Part shown: positions 25,617-35,271 of the stretch, in pieces
Position numbering within the stretch: position 1 is the first letter of the stretch
Layout: each line of letters opens with the position of its first letter
Assembly (NCBI GenBank): GCA_024704175.1
Contig: CP085629.1
Coordinates: forward strand, 4,774,001 to 4,838,000
DNA from: Paenibacillus sp. P25
GTDB taxonomy: Bacteria; Bacillota; Bacilli; Paenibacillales; NBRC-103111
DNA length: 64,000 nucleotides
Reading direction: 5' to 3'
Position numbers and translations under genes: made by a program
The notes under the pieces: model-generated
The model's input: only the letters and a program-made list of their open reading frames with translations
What the model was told of the DNA's origin: nothing
The model's database searches: none

Positions 25617-25865
25617 ATGAGCGAAAATATCGGACAAAGCACCATGTACGACGAGGTGCTTGAGGTTTTAGATAAACTGCGTCCTTTCCTGCAGCGCGAC
25701 GGCGGCGACGTTGAGCTCGTTGACGTAGAGGACGGTATCGTGAAGCTGAAGCTCATGGGTGCCTGCGGCGGCTGCCCGAGCTCGACCATCACCTTGAAGG
25801 CCGGGATCGAACGCGCTCTGCTTGAGGAAGTCGAAGGCGTGCAAGAGGTTGTTCAGGTATTCTAA
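25617..25865 (+). CDS. yutI: NifU C-terminal-domain Fe-S scaffold (YutI family)
   Basis: An 82-residue protein with the NifU C-terminal fold: VLDKLRPFLQRDGGDVELVD and the cluster-binding CxxC in MGACGGCPSSTITL. It can assemble and donate Fe-S clusters in the cytosol. ATG 25617 has AAAGGAGATG upstream and a TATAAT box at 25587-25592. It neighbours DUF1450 and lies 3 kb from erpA, giving a small Fe-S-related cluster. Confidence 0.9.
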   Translation: MSENIGQSTMYDEVLEVLDKLRPFLQRDGGDVELVDVEDGIVKLKLMGACGGCPSSTITLKAGIERALLEEVEGVQEVVQVF

Positions 25866-25887
25866 GGTCTCATCCTTCGATCAGCCA

Positions 25888-25936
25888 GGCAAAGGCCCTA
25901 AGCCCGCGTTAAGTTAACGCTGCGGCTTGGGGTCTT
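25888..25936. terminator. Terminator between yutI and the SDR gene
   Basis: CCCTAAGCC-GCGTTAA... arm pairs with ...TTAACGC-GGCTTGGGG, followed by TCTTTTT. The SDR stop codon lies inside it. Confidence 0.75.
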
Positions 25937-26732
25937 TTTGTGCTTGCCGTGACAGCCTTGGAGCCGATGACGGCCCGGATCGGATCCAGTCCGCCGGACA
26001 CATCCATGATGTTCCCGGTGATGAAATCCGACCGCTCCTCGCAGAGGAAAGCAATTACCCGGGCAATATCCTCCCCTGTTCCCGGCCGGCCCCGGGGGAT
26101 TCCTCATCGATCAGGTCCTCTACTTCTTCAATCGTCTTCTCTTTATTGGCGCCCCGGATGTCTCCGGGACAGATCATATTGACGGTAATCCCGCCGGCCG
26201 CCTCTTCCACCGCGAGCGTTTTCGTGAATGACACGAGTCCTACCTTGGCCGCTGCATAGACAGCACGGTGCGGCCATCCTCTTGCCTCCGCGGCATGTCC
26301 GAAGCCGAAGTGAATGATCCGGCCCCAGCGCCTGCTTCTCATCAAGGGAAGGACCATGTGGTCCAGATGCATCACGCCAAGCAGGTTGCCCTGCACCAAA
26401 TAGTTGATTTCATCCGCCGTATATTCGTTAAACCACCGGCGTTCGCGAATGAATGGGCCGGCATTATTGACCAGAATATCTACCGATCCGAATTCGGCTA
26501 CAGCCTCATTCACCAGACGTTCACGGTCCTGCTGAACGGCGATATCCCCCTGAACGGCCTTGCAGCGCGCGCCCTTGTACCGGATTCGTTCGGCCAGCTC
26601 ATAGGCCTCCTGCTCGCTATGGACATAATTGATAACGATATCGCAGCCTTGATCCGCCAGCCGAAGCGCCGTCATTCTCCCCAGACCCTTCGCGCTACCG
26701 GTAATGAGCGCCGTCTTCCGCTCCAGAACCAT
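25909..26732 (-). CDS. Short-chain dehydrogenase/reductase, frame broken near 26093
   Basis: An NAD(P)(H)-dependent SDR of unknown substrate. The N-terminus has TALITGSAKGLGRMTALRLA (cofactor loop), NNAG in the middle and the catalytic AVYAAAK (Y-x3-K). The usual serine of the triad lies in RIIHFGFGHA, where Gly replaces it, as in some SDR subgroups. The frame breaks in the CCCCGGGGG run near 26093; the tail GEDIARVIAFLCEERSDFIT, then GNIMDVSGGLDPI, is in the next frame and ends at 25909. Joined length is about 274 residues. Confidence 0.8.
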
Positions 26733-26790
26733 GCGTTTACCTCCCGATGGAATGTTCCCTATTCAAGTATAGGGGAAGCCAGAAAACGAT

Positions 26791-27525
26791 TCAACTGTGC
26801 CCGCCGCCGGTGCCACTCCGGTTCTGATCCGCCTGCAGCAAATAGCCGAACACCAGGGAAACCGCCCGGCAGGTCATCTCGATGCCTGCTTTCAAATCCT
26901 GTACGTTGCTCCGAATTTCGTCCGTTTGCTGCCTGGGCCGCCGGTCATATTTAGCCTCCGCCGCCTGGAGCAGATCATCCAGCAGGTCGCTATTTATCGT
27001 ATGAATCTCCATATTGCGCTGATTGCGCAGCCGGTTGGCCGGCTCCCGGGTGGCCTGCTTCAGCTCGTAGAGCCGCTGTTCCAGGTCCGTATGGATTCCG
27101 TTCTCATGCATGTTCCGCAGCACGGTGAAATAGGAGAACCGCGCTTTATAGCGTTCCGTCCGCAGCTGGAAGCGCTCGTCTAGAAAATGCCCCAGCTTAT
27201 CCAGAATCGCGAACATGCGGATAATGGCATTTTTGTAATAGTATAAATGCCGATTGTAATCGTCCCGCTCTTCCTCGGTCATTTCATCCACATACCGGCG
27301 GGTGACCCGCCCGGCATACCGCTCGGCGGCAAACCCGCTTTGCTCCAGCTCATCGAGCGCCCGCAGGAAATTCTCGCTCCATATGAGGAACCGGCGCTCC
27401 TGCGTACCGGGCGGGTTGGCGGAACTCGGAATAAGCGCGTTCATGTATTGTCGTATGGCATCGTTGGCTTCCTTAAGCGGCCCTTCGTCCTGGCGCCGGG
27501 ATTCGCCGAATAAAGCTCTTAGCAT
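26791..27525 (-). CDS. Cthe_2314-like HEPN-domain protein
   Basis: A 244-residue, largely helical soluble protein. The segment NRLRNQRNMEIHTINSDLLD has the R-x4-6-H motif of HEPN domains, and the overall sequence matches the Cthe_2314-type HEPN family found in Paenibacillus and Clostridium. HEPN proteins are often RNases in toxin-antitoxin and defence systems, but this group is chromosomal and uncharacterised. No nucleotidyltransferase (MNT) partner is adjacent. Confidence 0.65.
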   Translation of the reverse strand: MLRALFGESRRQDEGPLKEANDAIRQYMNALIPSSANPPGTQERRFLIWSENFLRALDELEQSGFAAERYAGRVTRRYVDEMTEEERDDYNRHLYYYKNAIIRMFAILDKLGHFLDERFQLRTERYKARFSYFTVLRNMHENGIHTDLEQRLYELKQATREPANRLRNQRNMEIHTINSDLLDDLLQAAEAKYDRRPRQQTDEIRSNVQDLKAGIEMTCRAVSLVFGYLLQADQNRSGTGGGHS

Positions 27526-27609
27526 GGGAATCGGTCTCCGTCTGTCTTGTAAAATAGGTGCCGGATAGCACTGTCATTGTTCGTACAATTAAGTATAACG
27601 ATTCCCCTG

Positions 27610-27646
27610 CGGGAAAACAAACAAGGCCCCGAGGGACTCGGGACCG
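27610..27646 (-). terminator. Terminator of the DMT exporter gene
   Basis: GGTCCCGAG/CTCGGGGCC hairpin followed by TTGTTTGTTTT on the minus strand. Confidence 0.75.
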
Positions 27647-27688
27647 ATGAAAGGGGAAGGAGAACATGCTTGCCGGATCTGTATTCGC

Positions 27689-28645
27689 TTAGGCAGCGCG
27701 GGACTTGGCGGAGACCGCTTCCTTCAGCGACTGCATCCGGTCTTTCTGCACCAGGTACATCGCTGCCAGGACCCCTGCGCCCCCCAGATATTGGTTCAGG
27801 GAGAGCTTTTCCCCGAGCAGGACATAGCCTGCGATAGCGACCGTTACCGGCAGCAAATAGCCATAGACCGACGATTTGAAGGGCCCCAGCCGGGATAAGC
27901 AATAGTTATGCAGGGAAAAGCCGAGGATCGTAGCGAAAATGGCTGTATACCCCAGGCTGATCCAGGCCGTAGAAGTGCGCGCCGCAAGGTAAGCGAAATC
28001 GGCCTTCCACAAGAGAAAAGGCAGCAGGGATACGGCGCCCGCCGTCATCTCCAGCGATACCAGCGGCGTCAGCGGGTATCGGCCTACAAGCCGGTTCATG
28101 CCGATCAGGTAGAAGGCTCCGAGAAAGCTCCGCAAGAGAAGCAGGACGTCGCCCCGGAGCGTCTCCGGGCCGATATGAAAGCCGTGCGGTCCGCCGGCCA
28201 CGATCAACACGACGCTGGCGAATGCGAGCGGGATACCCAGGGCGACCCGGCGGGTCAGCAGGATATCCTTCATGAGCAGCGCAATGACCGCCGTGATGAC
28301 CGGCATGAACCCCCGGCCGAGAACAGCCCCGTTGGCGGAATTGGAGAACTGCAGCGCATACTGCAGCACCGCTTCCATTCCGACGGCGGACACGGCGCCG
28401 AGCAGAACGATCAGCCCCAGATCCTTGGGGGCGATGCGCAGACGCAAATGCGGTCTACTGCGGTAATATCCCCAGGTGAAGAGCCATAGAAACGGAATGA
28501 TGCCGAGATACCGGAGCCCGTTGAATACCAGAGGATCCCACTCCTCACCTCCGATTTTCATAACGGAAATATTAATGCCCCAGAAAATATAAACGATGAC
28601 AAATCCGGCGTGCGGCGACCATTGCCGCAGTCTTGATGAACTCAT
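27689..28645 (-). CDS. EamA-family drug/metabolite transporter
   Basis: A 318-residue inner-membrane carrier with ten predicted helices in two EamA repeats (about residues 12-145 and 165-300). It opens FVIVYIFWGINISVMKIGGE, and the second repeat ends GYLLPVTVAIAGYVLLGEKL, both typical of DMT exporters. Substrate is unknown. It follows the UbiD-family gene by 68 bp on the same strand, possibly in one transcript. Confidence 0.85.
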   Translation of the reverse strand: MSSSRLRQWSPHAGFVIVYIFWGINISVMKIGGEEWDPLVFNGLRYLGIIPFLWLFTWGYYRSRPHLRLRIAPKDLGLIVLLGAVSAVGMEAVLQYALQFSNSANGAVLGRGFMPVITAVIALLMKDILLTRRVALGIPLAFASVVLIVAGGPHGFHIGPETLRGDVLLLLRSFLGAFYLIGMNRLVGRYPLTPLVSLEMTAGAVSLLPFLLWKADFAYLAARTSTAWISLGYTAIFATILGFSLHNYCLSRLGPFKSSVYGYLLPVTVAIAGYVLLGEKLSLNQYLGGAGVLAAMYLVQKDRMQSLKEAVSAKSRAA

Positions 28646-28713
28646 GGATGTCAGGCTCCTTACTCGGAAACAAGGAAGTCGGCGGGGCCGCCCGGCCCCT
28701 CAGCCGCTTCGGA

Positions 28714-30477
28714 TCAGGCAAAATATTCGTTCCAGCGGCTGTCGACAAGACGGACGATATCCTCCCGCGGGAACAGCTCGTCCGGATAGCCCGGCTTCAT
28801 CCGGGCGTCAATGACGATCGGCACCTCATAGCCGATATGGTGGGCTTGTACGCGCGATCCGGCATAGATATCGGCGGCCGGGTTGAAGCGGGTAAAGACG
28901 GTCCAGAGGAAAGCCGTCTGATTCTCCGTTATCCCCGCGTCATCCGCCAGGATGACCAAAGGCCAGTCCTTGAGCCGGTCCGCGCACTCCTCCGCAAGCC
29001 GGCCGCGGCGGCCGCCGGGTCCTCATCGTAAGCTGCGCCGGAAACAACCAGACAGCCCCGGCAGTATACGGCGGCACTGCGGATACCGGGCAGCTCGCCG
29101 CCGGTATACTCGCCCGGCGGCTCGCGCTTCGGCTCTCCGATACCGAGCAGAATGGCTTTGCTGCCGTGGTTCAGCCGATCGCCGGTATAATCGAGCGTAT
29201 CGTGCGACGTATGGTTGATGATGAACAGATCCCGTCCCGGTTCAAACCGCGCCAGTACGGACTCGAGCAGCTCCGGGAAACGCTCCAGATCGATGTCCCG
29301 GTCGGTAACGATCAGGAACTTGGTCAGCGTAAGCGCCCCTCGCCGAGAATCCGGAAGGCGGTGCTAAGCGCTTCACGGCTGTAGCTCTCGCGAACGACGG
29401 CGGCGGCCAAGGAATGGAAGCCGGTCTCCGCATATGTCCACAGCGACTTCACGCCCGGCATGGCCATCGGGAACGCCGGGGAGAGCAGGCGCTGCAGAAA
29501 CTCGCCCAAGTAGTAGTCCTCCTGCCGCGGCTTGCCGACGATCGTCGCCGGATAGATTGCATCCTTCCGGTGCCACATATGATGCACATCGAACACCGGA
29601 AAGTCATGCGTCAGCGAATAATAGCCGTAATGGTCGCCGAACGGGCCTTCCGGACGGCGCAGGTGCGGCTGCACGGAGCCGCAAATGGCGAATTCCGCCT
29701 CGGCGACCAGCCGGTGCCCGCCTCCTTGCGGGTTCTCCGCCAGAGGAAGCTTTTGTCCGAGAATAAGGGATGTCAGCAGCGGCTCAGGCAAATGCTCCGG
29801 TACCGGCGCGATCGCCGAAGCGATCAGCGCGGGCGGTCCGCCGAGGAAGACCGTGACGGGCAGCGGCTTGTTCCGCTTCTCGGCTTCATGGTAATGAAAC
29901 CCGCCGCCCTTATGTATTTGCCAGTGCATCCCCGTCGTCCGGTCGTCGTACACCTGCATGCGGTACATGCCGAGGTTGTGGTGGCCGTTTTCGGGATGCT
30001 CGGTATACACCAGCGGCGGCGTGACGAACGGGCCTCCGTCCTCCTGCCAGCAGGTGAGGACCGGAAGCCCGGCGAGCGGCGCTTCCTTGCGGCACTGCTG
30101 CAGTACGGGGTCGCTTCGGCCGGCACCGTCTTCGTTCCGATCTTGAAGAGATCGATCAGGAGGTCCCTCTGCTGCCAGAGCGCCTTGGGCGTCGGAGGCA
30201 GCGGCGTGTCCATCGCGCCGACGATCTGCTTCATCAGCTGCTCCGGCCGCGGGCCGAAAGCCAAATCGACGCGGCGTGAGGTGCCGAACAAATTCGTTAC
30301 GACCGGGAAGGACGCTCCCTTCACATTCGTGAACAGCAGAGCGGGTCCCTGTTCGTCGATGACCCGTCGGTGGATCTCCGCCAGCTCCAGATTCGGATCG
30401 ACCGGGGCCGAAATGACTTTCAGCTGCTTTTCTTTGCGCAGCGCTTCCAGAAACGTTCGTAAATTCTCAAATCTCAT
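28714..30477 (-). CDS. UbiD-family decarboxylase, three frame breaks
   Basis: A prenylated-FMN-dependent decarboxylase family member, about 588 residues when joined. The start MRFENLRTFLEALRKEKQLK and LAEIHRRVIDEQGPALLF are typical. The second frame carries YRMQVYDDRTTGMHWQIHKG and PLPVTVFLGGPPALIASAIA, the core of the UbiD fold. A third frame gives LIVTDRDIDLERF and the last ILADDAGITENQTAFLW. Breaks lie near 30110, 29330 and 29010. All pieces are present in order with no loss, so indel errors are likelier than decay. No UbiX partner is in the window. The substrate (aromatic or alpha,beta-unsaturated acid) cannot be told. Confidence 0.8.
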
Positions 30478-30544
30478 ATCCTATAGACGCTCCTTCATGA
30501 CCGGTAACCGGGATCAATTTTCCGCTTAAAATAGAACAGAAGGC

Positions 30545-31491
30545 TTACGGCGACCTTGGAGCCGCGTAAGCCTGAATGTTTTCTTGTTCCGCCGTCCTCA
30601 GGGTCAGCACTCCAAGGTAGCACATCACCCCGAACAAGCAGGAGATCAGCAGCGTGTGCAGGAGGCTGGCCCACAGATAATAATCGTATCCGATGGACAA
30701 AGTCACGAAGCCTCCGCTCAGGATTTGCAGCATGACCAGAATCAAAGACCACTTGGCGGCGTGGTAAACACTGCTCTGCGTTCCGGCCTGTGAACGGATG
30801 CTTATGAACATGAGGAGCAGGAAGATCCCCAGTCCTGCGGCTGCAACCCTGTGGGTAAAGACGATCGCCGTCGCGCCGTGCAGGTCCGGAATGACCTCTC
30901 CATTGCACAGCGGCCAGCCGATGCATCCGCCGAGCGATTCGGTGTGGCGTACAAATGCGCCGAGATAAACAACGACATAAGTATAGACCAGGCTAACCCA
31001 TACGGCGATCTTCACCCCCGCGACAGGCGGGCGCCGTCCCCTTTTCTTAAAGCCTCGGCTTTCTCCGAAAAGACGAGTGCGAGGAGCAGGGTGAAAGCGA
31101 AGGATAAGAGCGAGAAGCCGAAATGCAGGGCCAGCACCGGAGCCGACGTCGGCCAAATCACGGCCATAGCGCCGAGAATGGCCTGCAGCACCGTAAAGAA
31201 CATTGCGCCGCTAATGTACCATTTGGCGTCTTTGCGGCGGCTGTACATGAAAACCAGAATCATGGTCGCAAGCAGAATCAATCCTACTATACCCGTTACA
31301 AAACGGTGGCTGTATTCAATTAACGATTGAATCGTATAGGCCGGAATGAACTTTCCGTTGCACAGCGGCCAGTCGGTGCCGCAGCCTCTGCCCGAGTCCG
31401 TTTTCGTGACGAGCGTCCCCATCAGCAGAATCAAAAACATGCCGATTGCGCTGGCATAGGAAAACCGCCGAAGCCATCCATTGATGTTCAT
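30545..31491 (-). CDS. ctaA: CtaA, heme A synthase (COX15 family), frame broken at 31015-31019
   Basis: A membrane enzyme converting heme O to heme A for the aa3-type cytochrome oxidase. Eight helices form two similar four-helix halves. Each half has its cysteine pair, GCGTDWPLCNGKFIP and GGCIGWPLCNGEVIP, and heme-ligand histidines such as YSHR and THR. The frame breaks in a C5 run; one added base joins RLSRG to VKIAVWVSLVYTY and restores about 316 residues. Heme O is supplied by CtaB, encoded at 54.7 kb. The 31492-31832 upstream region contains a 43-bp direct repeat. Confidence 0.9.
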
Positions 31492-31631
31492 ATGATAAAG
31501 TCACCCGCTTTTTCGTTAAATCGGCACAACTCGACATTTTCAAACTTGTTTCATGTTTTCATTATACCGATTCCGAAGGGCTAAATCCATGCGGAAATGT
31601 TACAAAGCCATGAAAGAAGAAAACCCCATTC

Positions 31632-31776
31632 CACCCCAGGATAAACGACTACGCCGTCCTTGTCTTGCAAGGACCAGCGCGTTTAACAAGGTTGATGCGA
31701 AGCTATAAGTTACGAAAACTTATAAAGTCTTATCACCCCAGGATAAACGACTGCGCCGTCCTTGTCTTGCAAGGAC
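31632..31776. repeat. 43-bp direct repeat pair with hairpins upstream of ctaA
   Basis: Copies at 31632-31674 and 31734-31776 (102 bp apart) differ at one base. Each ends with the stem GTCCTTG ... CAAGGAC. Between them lies a TATAAGTT/AACTTATA inverted repeat. The pair looks like part of a dispersed repeat element rather than a promoter. It fills most of the ctaA/thioredoxin gap. Confidence 0.7.
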
Positions 31777-31816
31777 AAAAAAGGAGACCTGCGTCTAAAA
31801 CGCCGGCCTCCTCTTT
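31776..31816 (-). terminator. Terminator of the thioredoxin gene
   Basis: GGAG-GCC ... GGT-CTCC stem followed by TTTTTT on the minus strand, directly after the thioredoxin stop. Confidence 0.65.
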
Positions 31817-31832
31817 TACCCAAGCCAAAAAA

Positions 31833-32183
31833 TCAAGAATTGCTCTTAAGCGCGTTCGCCACTTCTACGGCGCGATCCAGGAACTGCTCGATTTCATCGC
31901 GCGTTTTGCGCAGCTTGCTTACAAAACGGATCAATTCCTGCCCCTCGCGAAAAGCGATGAAGCTCGGGATGCCCAGAATGTTCAGCTCCGAGCAAAGGTC
32001 CGGCGACTCATCCCTGTCGATCTCAATAAATTGCAGCCGGTCCTGATAAGCCGCCTCGACTTCCGGCATGAACGGCTCGATGAAATGGCAGTCCTTGCAC
32101 CACGTCGCCTTGAATACGGCAACGGTGGGCTTTGAGCCCCCGGTCAGCTCTCTGAAGCGTTCTTCTGTTTGTACGTGTTCCAT
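31833..32183 (-). CDS. Thioredoxin-family protein
   Basis: A 116-residue thioredoxin fold with the redox motif in FKATWCKDCHFIEP (WCKDC, not the common WCGPC) and cis-Pro in GIPSFIAFREG. It reduces or shuffles protein thiols in the cytosol; no signal peptide is seen if started at ATG 32183. The unusual KD between the cysteines implies a different redox potential or partner. It is upstream of and co-directional with ctaA but separated by a terminator. Confidence 0.85.
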   Translation of the reverse strand: MEHVQTEERFRELTGGSKPTVAVFKATWCKDCHFIEPFMPEVEAAYQDRLQFIEIDRDESPDLCSELNILGIPSFIAFREGQELIRFVSKLRKTRDEIEQFLDRAVEVANALKSNS

Positions 32184-32365
32184 GGCGAACCCACCCTTCC
32201 CTACGGTCTCAAAAATGCTTATTCCACTTATAGCACTACGAGGATGAGGTGTCAACACCCGGGACTCCGACTAAATATGATTTACATTTTCTTGCAAAAG
32301 TGATATCATTAAAATATCAAATCGATATTCATCTGATTTCGATTATGGAAAAAGGAGTGGTTCGC

Positions 32366-33211
32366 ATGAAAGAAAGAAAAGCTTGGGTGATCAACGGCTT
32401 CGTCGGCATCCTCATTATCGCTGCCTTGCTGGCAGCAACTCTGCTGCTTCTGATCAATGAAACCGCACCGGTACTCGGTATTGCCTTGATTGTTATCGGA
32501 GGACTCCTGTCTTCTTCCATTACCGTCGTCCAGCCGAATCAGGCGATGGTCGTAACCTTCTTCGGGAGCTACACCGGTACGCTTCGGGAAAGCGGCCTCT
32601 GGATGACGCTTCCGCTTTCGGTCCGCAAGAAGGTGTCGCTCCGCGTCCGGAACTTCAACAGCGCCAAGCTGAAGGTCAACGATATCGAGGGCAATCCGAT
32701 CGAAATCGCCGCTGTGGTCGTCTTCCGTGTCGTCGATTCGGCCAAGGCGCTGTTCGATGTGGACAATTACATGCAGTTCGTCGAGATTCAAAGCGAGACG
32801 GCGCTGAGGCATGTAGCCAACAAATATCCTTATGATTCTTTCGAGGAGGGCGGCTATTCCCTCCGCGGCAATTCGGAAGAAGTGGCGCTGGAGCTGAGCC
32901 GCGAGCTTCAGGACCGGCTGTCCGTCGCCGGTGTAGAAGTGATGGAGGCGCGCCTGACCCACCTGGCTTATTCCACCGAAATTGCCAGTGCGATGCTGCA
33001 GCGCCAGCAGGCGTCCGCAATTCTCGCCGCCCGCGGCCGCATTGTGGAAGGCGCTGTCGGCATGGTGCAGATGGCCATCCTGCAGCTGCAGCGCGAAGGG
33101 GTCATCGAGCTCGATGAGGAACGCAAGGCGGCTATGATCAATAATCTGCTTGTCGCGATCGTCTCGGACCGTTCCGCCAATCCGGTCATCAATACGGGAT
33201 CGCTCTACTAA
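32366..33211 (+). CDS. SPFH/band 7 membrane protein
   Basis: A 281-residue protein with two N-terminal membrane helices (about residues 6-27 and 33-50), then an SPFH domain (about 55-235) beginning SITVVQPNQAMVVTFFGSYT. The RQQASAILAARGRIVEGAVG segment is the helical end of the family, which forms large oligomeric rings at membranes. ATG 32366 with AAAGGAG upstream is preferred over in-frame alternatives. The next gene starts 9 bp later and encodes an Arc-like protein. Confidence 0.85.
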   Translation: MKERKAWVINGFVGILIIAALLAATLLLLINETAPVLGIALIVIGGLLSSSITVVQPNQAMVVTFFGSYTGTLRESGLWMTLPLSVRKKVSLRVRNFNSAKLKVNDIEGNPIEIAAVVVFRVVDSAKALFDVDNYMQFVEIQSETALRHVANKYPYDSFEEGGYSLRGNSEEVALELSRELQDRLSVAGVEVMEARLTHLAYSTEIASAMLQRQQASAILAARGRIVEGAVGMVQMAILQLQREGVIELDEERKAAMINNLLVAIVSDRSANPVINTGSLY

Positions 33212-33220
33212 AGGCAAGCC

Positions 33221-33520
33221 ATGGCCGCCAAAAAGAGCTTTCCCCTGCGGCTGGATCCGAAGCTCTATGAAGTGCTTGAGCGCTGGGCGGCGGACGAATT
33301 CCGAAGCGTGAACGGGCACATCGAGTATTTGCTCCGCGAAGCGACCGCCCGGGCGGGACGTCTTAACGCTCCCCGTCCCCGGCGCCCGGCGCAGATCCGG
33401 AAGATTCGGATCCCGGCCGCAAGTCCTAAGTTCACTGCAAAGAAAACAGCCCTTCACCGGTCCGAGGCGGAGTCCGTTGAAGGGCTGTTTATTATTTGCA
33501 TGAATACCTGGATATACTAA
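33221..33520 (+). CDS. Arc/ribbon-helix-helix-like protein paired with SPFH
   Basis: The first 45 residues (KKSFPLRLDPKLYEVLERWA, then SVNGHIEYLLREA) form a ribbon-helix-helix DNA-binding unit as in Arc and HicB-tail proteins. SPFH genes are often followed by such a gene. The frame as read runs through the downstream terminator to 33520; the basic, proline-rich tail after RAGRL looks out of frame, so the true end is probably near 33365. It could repress its own operon. Confidence 0.65.
   Translation: MAAKKSFPLRLDPKLYEVLERWAADEFRSVNGHIEYLLREATARAGRLNAPRPRRPAQIRKIRIPAASPKFTAKKTALHRSEAESVEGLFIICMNTWIY
33444..33492. terminator. Bidirectional terminator
   Basis: AAACAGCCCTTCA/TGAAGGGCTGTTT stem between the Arc-like gene and the convergent lipoprotein gene, with a T-rich tail. 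Confidence 0.8.
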
Positions 33521-35125
33521 TCTCTAGTGATCGTTACCATTTGAAGCTCGCCATCCCATTGGACTTTGGCACCGAACGATTCGGTAACGAAGCGCACCGG
33601 TACGTAAGTGGTGCCATTCACCAGGGCGACCGGCTTCTCCAGCTTGACCGTTTGACCGTTCACACTGGCATCGGTGCTGCCAATGGTGAGCTGCAGCTTG
33701 TTTCCGCTAAGCGGGTCGATAATCGTAACCTGCTTCGCGGCCGCGTCCCAAGACACATCGGCGTCGAGCTCGCTCCGTTACGAAGCGGGCCGGAACCATG
33801 ACCGTTCCGTTGTCATTGTACGGCTCGCTCCCCGGGCTGTAAAGACCGAGATCTTCCTTATCGCTCATAAACATGTTGATTTCTTTCTTCGTTACATGCA
33901 GATCATCCTTCAGCGGCTTGTAAAGCTGCGAATTCGGGTCAATTCCGGCCAGGAACCGTCCGGCCGTCATCCGTCCATTCGTTTCGTTCAAGTCGTAAAC
34001 GCCGTTCGAAGTATCGATTGTTGCAATCGTAACCGGTTTGTTGATGTTCCATGCTTCACTGGAGCTGGTGATCTTGAATCCCTTCAGTCCATTGCCCTTG
34101 CCTTCCGGCAAGGTAAGGCCGAATTCAACATCGCTTTTGCGGATCGAGAAATCGCCGTCAACATAGTAATCGGCTTTCAGGTAGAGCTTGTCGCTGAAAA
34201 CCGCCTTCACTTCCGCTCCTTCCTCGGAAGCTAGGAACGATGCGATATCCTGATCATAATTCGTCAGCAGCTTCTCTATTTGTGTTCTCAGGAATGTGGA
34301 GATAAATTCGACGGCCAACGTTTTGTTCTCCAGATAAGGCTTGATCTCTTCGGCCATAGGACTCGTGCCGGACTCACCGCCACTGTCCTTCATCGCTTGC
34401 TGCAGAATCGGCGCATACAGATCATAAAGAACACTGATAAAATCCTTTAATCCTTGCTCATCCGCCAGTACGCTCGTCAGGAAGCTCTTCACCAGAGCAA
34501 CCAAATCGTCGCCGTAAATTTCGCCGTGAATCCGGGTCAGCGCCAAATTCTCCCCGTTCACGGTATATGTAGCTTTGCTCACACTAACAACCGGAGGATT
34601 CGGCAGGTTACGCGCAAAGAAGGAACCCAGCTTCGGCGCGGCCTCCACTGCTTTCTTCCCGAGCTGCTCCAGCTGCGTCCGCAGCTCCTGCGATAACGCA
34701 GGCACCCCGGCCTCAGCACCGGCCGGCGGCTGGTTGCGGATGACGATCGGCTTCTTGGCCCCTTCGACCTGAAGCGTATAAGCCTGGTTCGTCATAACCA
34801 ATTGGAAAGGAATCGAGCCTTTGCCATATTCCAACGTACCTTTCAGCGATACATGCATCGGGTCCTGCATTTTCGATTCCGTCACATTCAGCTTCAGCTT
34901 CCCGAAGAGCTCGAGTGCCGCCTGCTGCTCCTGTGTTAAATCGACCGATGGATCCTTGATGAATTCCACGGTCACGGTTTGACGGCTTTCGGCGGAACTA
35001 ACGGTAAAGCTTTTGGAGAGGATCTGGGTGAGATCCACCCCGCTGACCGTTTGACATCCCGCCAGAAAGACCATAAGACCGACCAGCAGGACGCAAACCG
35101 CGGCGTCCCAACGTTTTCTGTTCAT
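33517..35125 (-). CDS. Lipoprotein with copper-amine-oxidase-N-like C-terminal domain, frame broken near 33765
   Basis: An exported, lipid-anchored protein of about 535 residues. The signal sequence ends in the lipobox LAGC at residue 24. The central region (about 40-420) is not recognised; it has helical segments and a DUF-like repetitive surface. The C-terminal 120 residues show the CuAO-N signature twice over (NGTVMVPARFVTE and NGTTYVPVRFVTESFGAKV with WD, VTI), a domain common in Paenibacillus surface proteins. The frame slips near 33765 between these two pieces. Start is ATG 35125. Confidence 0.75.
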
Positions 35126-35271
35126 TCGTACAACCTCCGAAATCATATAAAGTATAAAAAAAGACGACGCTCCAAGTTTTTACGCAATAAATGGTAAAAT
35201 GTTTCGGTCATTGGCAAATTAATCGTGGACGGACCGGAAGAAAACCCTTTTCATGCAGGAGGCATCGGGAT

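Noticed and set aside
29414..30529. 371-codon plus-strand frame opposite the UbiD gene
   Set aside because: Antisense shadow; the minus strand carries clear UbiD motifs across the whole stretch.
31632..31776. Possible CRISPR repeat pair
   Set aside because: Only two copies, the interval contains its own inverted repeat, and no cas genes are near.
32309..33457. 382-codon minus-strand frame opposite the SPFH gene
   Set aside because: It is a shadow of the SPFH gene in GC-rich DNA; the residue composition is not protein-like and no ribosome site is present.
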